Assembly (NCBI GenBank): GCA_015486425.1
Contig: WFRQ01000533.1
Span: 1-6,324 of the forward strand
Length of the DNA stretch: 6,324 nucleotides
Origin: Deltaproteobacteria bacterium
Lineage (GTDB): Bacteria > Desulfobacterota > Dissulfuribacteria > Dissulfuribacterales > QOAL01
Direction of reading: 5' to 3'
Shown here: positions 5,641-6,324 of the stretch, one piece after another
Layout: the number at the start of each line of letters is the position of its first letter
How positions within the stretch are numbered: position 1 is the stretch's first letter
Notes under the pieces: generated by a model
What the model was told of the DNA's origin: nothing
The model's database searches: none
Seen by the model: the letters and a program-made list of their open reading frames with translations, nothing else
Made by a program: the position numbers and the translations under genes

Positions 5641-6324
5641 TCAGCACGGCATCCAGTGGACTCCCTGCATGTCTATGCGGCATTGAACCATTGACTCAGG
5701 GCCGGGGAGATGCGGCAGGTGCGCAAACTCCCTTCTTGAAAGTACAGCCCGGATATTATTATCCCCAGGTAGCCTTAACATGGCTTCAACGTGACTGCCG
5801 CTGAAGTCAATGCGTTTTAAAACAGCCTTTCCCTCGTACAGGAGGCGGGAGCATGGATGGCATGAAGACTGCTCAATCATCACCGCCCAGTCAGGCACTG
5901 AAATAAGTATGGGGCCATGCGATTTGTTCGGGGCTGGTGAAAAATTTTCCGCAGCAACACTGCCAAGCCCCTTCATGCACACCATGCCTGAGCCATCCAC
6001 ATACGCAGGGATAAAATTCCGGATCCCAAGCAGTTCCGCCACGAAACGGTTATGCGGGCAATGCAGTACCTGGTCTGGCGGACCCTCCTGAAGTATCTGA
6101 CCGTCTTTCATTACCGCAAGTGTGTCAGCCAGCAGAAACGCCTCGCTGAGATCGTGGGTAATGTGCAGAACTGTTATGCCGAGAATTGAATGAATGCGTT
6201 TAAGCTCTGCCTTGAGCCTGTCACTCGTAAGCCTGTCAAGGGCACTCAGTGGTTCATCAAGAAGGAGCATGTAAGGCTTCATCACAAGTGCCCGTGCAAG
6301 AGCGGTACGCTGGCGCTCTCCACC
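5641..6324 (-). CDS. ABC transporter ATP-binding protein, molybdate/tungstate-like, 5' end outside window
   Basis: This is the energy-coupling ATPase of an ABC importer, acting on the inner face of the cytoplasmic membrane. The frame is open to the window edge, so 227 C-terminal residues are seen. The start, Walker A and Q-loop lie outside. Visible parts, numbered from the edge, are: end of the signature motif (GGERQR, 1-6), Walker B MLLLDEP (19-25, catalytic Glu24), D-loop SALD (27-30) and switch His57 in HITHD. The family-typical HNRFVAELLGIRNF comes next. A C-terminal extension of about 120 residues resembles the TOBE regulatory domain of ModC/WtpC/CysA-type proteins. The RNF stretch and single short extension favour a molybdate or tungstate importer over a sugar one, but the substrate is inferred. 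Oddly, the usual 'RPE' of the TOBE region is replaced by VPDWAV. GTG at 6285 is internal, not the start. Permease and binding-protein genes are expected beyond the right edge. Confidence 0.88.
   Translation of the reverse strand, partial: GGERQRTALARALVMKPYMLLLDEPLSALDRLTSDRLKAELKRIHSILGITVLHITHDLSEAFLLADTLAVMKDGQILQEGPPDQVLHCPHNRFVAELLGIRNFIPAYVDGSGMVCMKGLGSVAAENFSPAPNKSHGPILISVPDWAVMIEQSSCHPCSRLLYEGKAVLKRIDFSGSHVEAMLRLPGDNNIRAVLSRREFAHLPHLPGPESMVQCRIDMQGVHWMPC

Noticed and set aside
5810..6091. 93-codon plus-strand reading frame opposite the ABC gene
   Set aside because: It lies wholly antisense to a well-supported ABC ATPase gene, and its translation shows no recognisable domain.
1..6324. 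CRISPR array, rRNA or phage attachment site
   Set aside because: No regularly spaced direct repeats, rRNA-like sequence or tRNA-end duplication was seen. The only repeated units are the two inverted palindromic elements.

Overview
The window reads as chromosomal DNA from a Gram-negative bacterium. A Desulfobacterota-type (former Deltaproteobacteria) host is my best guess. That guess rests on the dockerin-like 'DGDVDGTDL' end of the large secreted protein, the palindromic interspersed repeats and the oxyanion-importer ATPase. It is an inference from style, not a database match.

Layout. Positions 1-1000 hold no intact gene. The left end carries a decayed ISXO2/IS1595-type transposase remnant on the minus strand. 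It is followed by a palindromic repeat of about 109 bp (407-515) and an AT-rich stretch with two perfect palindromes. A strong Shine-Dalgarno (1010-1016) then leads into a 1312-residue secreted protein (1022-4960, +), which dominates the window. Straight after its stop lies a second copy of the palindromic repeat (4984-5100), in the opposite orientation, so the two copies bracket the large gene. A short AT-rich gene of about 31% GC for a 96-residue soluble helical protein follows (5186-5476, +). A 164-bp convergent spacer carries a weak terminator candidate and an 11-bp inverted repeat. The right end is the 3' two-thirds of an ABC-transporter ATPase gene on the minus strand (5641-6324). It is of the molybdate/tungstate-like type and is cut by the window edge.

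Most interesting content. The large protein joins, in order: a signal peptide, an Ig/cadherin-like domain, a beta-solenoid-like segment, collagen-like glycine-rich loops, a coiled coil - hydrophobic segment - coiled coil module, an EF-hand-like loop, a beta domain, an InlB-B-repeat-like domain and a single dockerin-like calcium loop. The central helical module followed by the beta domain recalls, by layout and local motifs, the C-terminal part of Tc-toxin A subunits. I present this as a testable hypothesis. The genes do not look like one operon: the large gene appears monocistronic, the small gene has its own composition, and the ABC gene is convergent and belongs to a unit outside the window.
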